DNA of 6,050 nt from Pseudomonadota bacterium (lineage in GTDB: Bacteria; Pseudomonadota; Gammaproteobacteria; Burkholderiales; SG8-41). Position 1 is the stretch's first letter. The number at the start of each line of letters is the position of its first letter. The position numbers and the translations under genes were made by a program. The stretch is from contig JAEYXO010000273.1 in NCBI GenBank assembly GCA_023431245.1, positions 1 to 6,050 on the forward strand, written 5' to 3'. The notes beneath the pieces were generated by a model. The model was not told the origin of the DNA, made no database searches, and was given only the letters and a program-made list of their open reading frames with translations. Of the stretch, positions 5,868 to 6,050 are shown piece after piece.

Positions 5868-6050
5868 ACGACGAACTGCTGCGCAGCCACGACGGCCATG
5901 TCACCCGGCTGACGCTGAACCGGCCGCAGAAAGCCAATGCGCTGTCCGCGTCACTGGTGGAAGCCCTGCTGGACGCCGTCGAATACGCCGCCACCGACGG
6001 CACGCGGCTGCTGATCCTCGACGGCGCCGGCCCGCACTTCTGCGCCGGCT
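5864..6050 (+). CDS. Enoyl-CoA hydratase/isomerase (crotonase) family protein, N-terminal part
   Basis: Only the first 62 codons are inside the window. They show the crotonase N-terminal signature LTLNRPQKANALSASLVEAL, followed by LLILDGAGPHFCAG at the edge. The last motif is the start of the oxyanion-hole segment (FxAGxD). Members hydrate, isomerise or otherwise process enoyl-CoA thioesters through an oxyanion hole; the second half, which decides the reaction, is missing. ATG 5864 overlaps the dioxygenase stop by four bases (ATGA) and has no ribosome site of its own, so translation is probably coupled. It belongs to the same operon as the CaiB-type transferase and thiol dioxygenase and likely acts on the CoA thioester they produce. 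Confidence 0.9.
   Translation, partial: MNDELLRSHDGHVTRLTLNRPQKANALSASLVEALLDAVEYAATDGTRLLILDGAGPHFCAG

Overview
This is a GC-rich window with strong third-position G/C bias, dense short-spaced genes and GGAG-type ribosome binding sites. It fits a proteobacterium, probably a betaproteobacterium; that placement is inferred from gene style and families only. Everything seen is chromosomal acyl-CoA/organic-acid catabolism. There are no RNA genes, insertion sequences, CRISPR arrays or phage genes.

Layout. Two gene sets diverge from a control region at about 1769-1894. Leftward (minus strand) are an alpha/beta hydrolase (863-1768) and then a fumarase/adenylosuccinate-lyase superfamily lyase (1-830, cut by the window edge). 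Rightward (plus strand) are a CoA-transferase-like subunit A (1895-2716, interrupted by an in-frame TGA), a hypoxanthine/uracil-DNA glycosylase (2688-3236), a CoA-transferase-like subunit B (3291-4019), a CaiB/BaiF family III CoA-transferase (4108-5250), a Gln-type thiol dioxygenase of the cysteine dioxygenase family (5247-5867) and the start of an enoyl-CoA hydratase (5864 to the edge). The last three are joined by two ATGA stop/start overlaps and are surely one transcript.

Main observation. Subunit A is intact over its whole expected length except for one TGA at codon 106 (2210-2212). The reading frame, and recognisable family sequence, continue on the far side for 168 more codons. A GC-rich hairpin starts 14 nt after the TGA; its apical loop begins 21 nt after the TGA and contains G-U. 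That matches the general layout of a bacterial selenocysteine insertion element. The partner subunit B lacks the glutamate that forms the acyl-enzyme in family I CoA-transferases (Val52 stands there). From memory of IpdA, a ring-cleaving hydrolase of this fold, the TGA falls at or near its catalytic glutamate. The best hypothesis is a selenocysteine at the active site of a non-transferase member of the CoA-transferase fold. The sober alternatives are a nonsense mutation in a decaying gene and a sequence error.

Pathway. A thiol dioxygenase with the 3-mercaptopropionate-dioxygenase signature, next to a family III CoA-transferase, resembles 3-mercaptopropionate breakdown (thiol to sulfinate, then CoA activation) described in Variovorax/Advenella. 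The enoyl-CoA hydratase, CoA-transferase-like hydrolase, lyase and alpha/beta hydrolase would process the carbon skeleton. The actual substrate cannot be read from the sequence.
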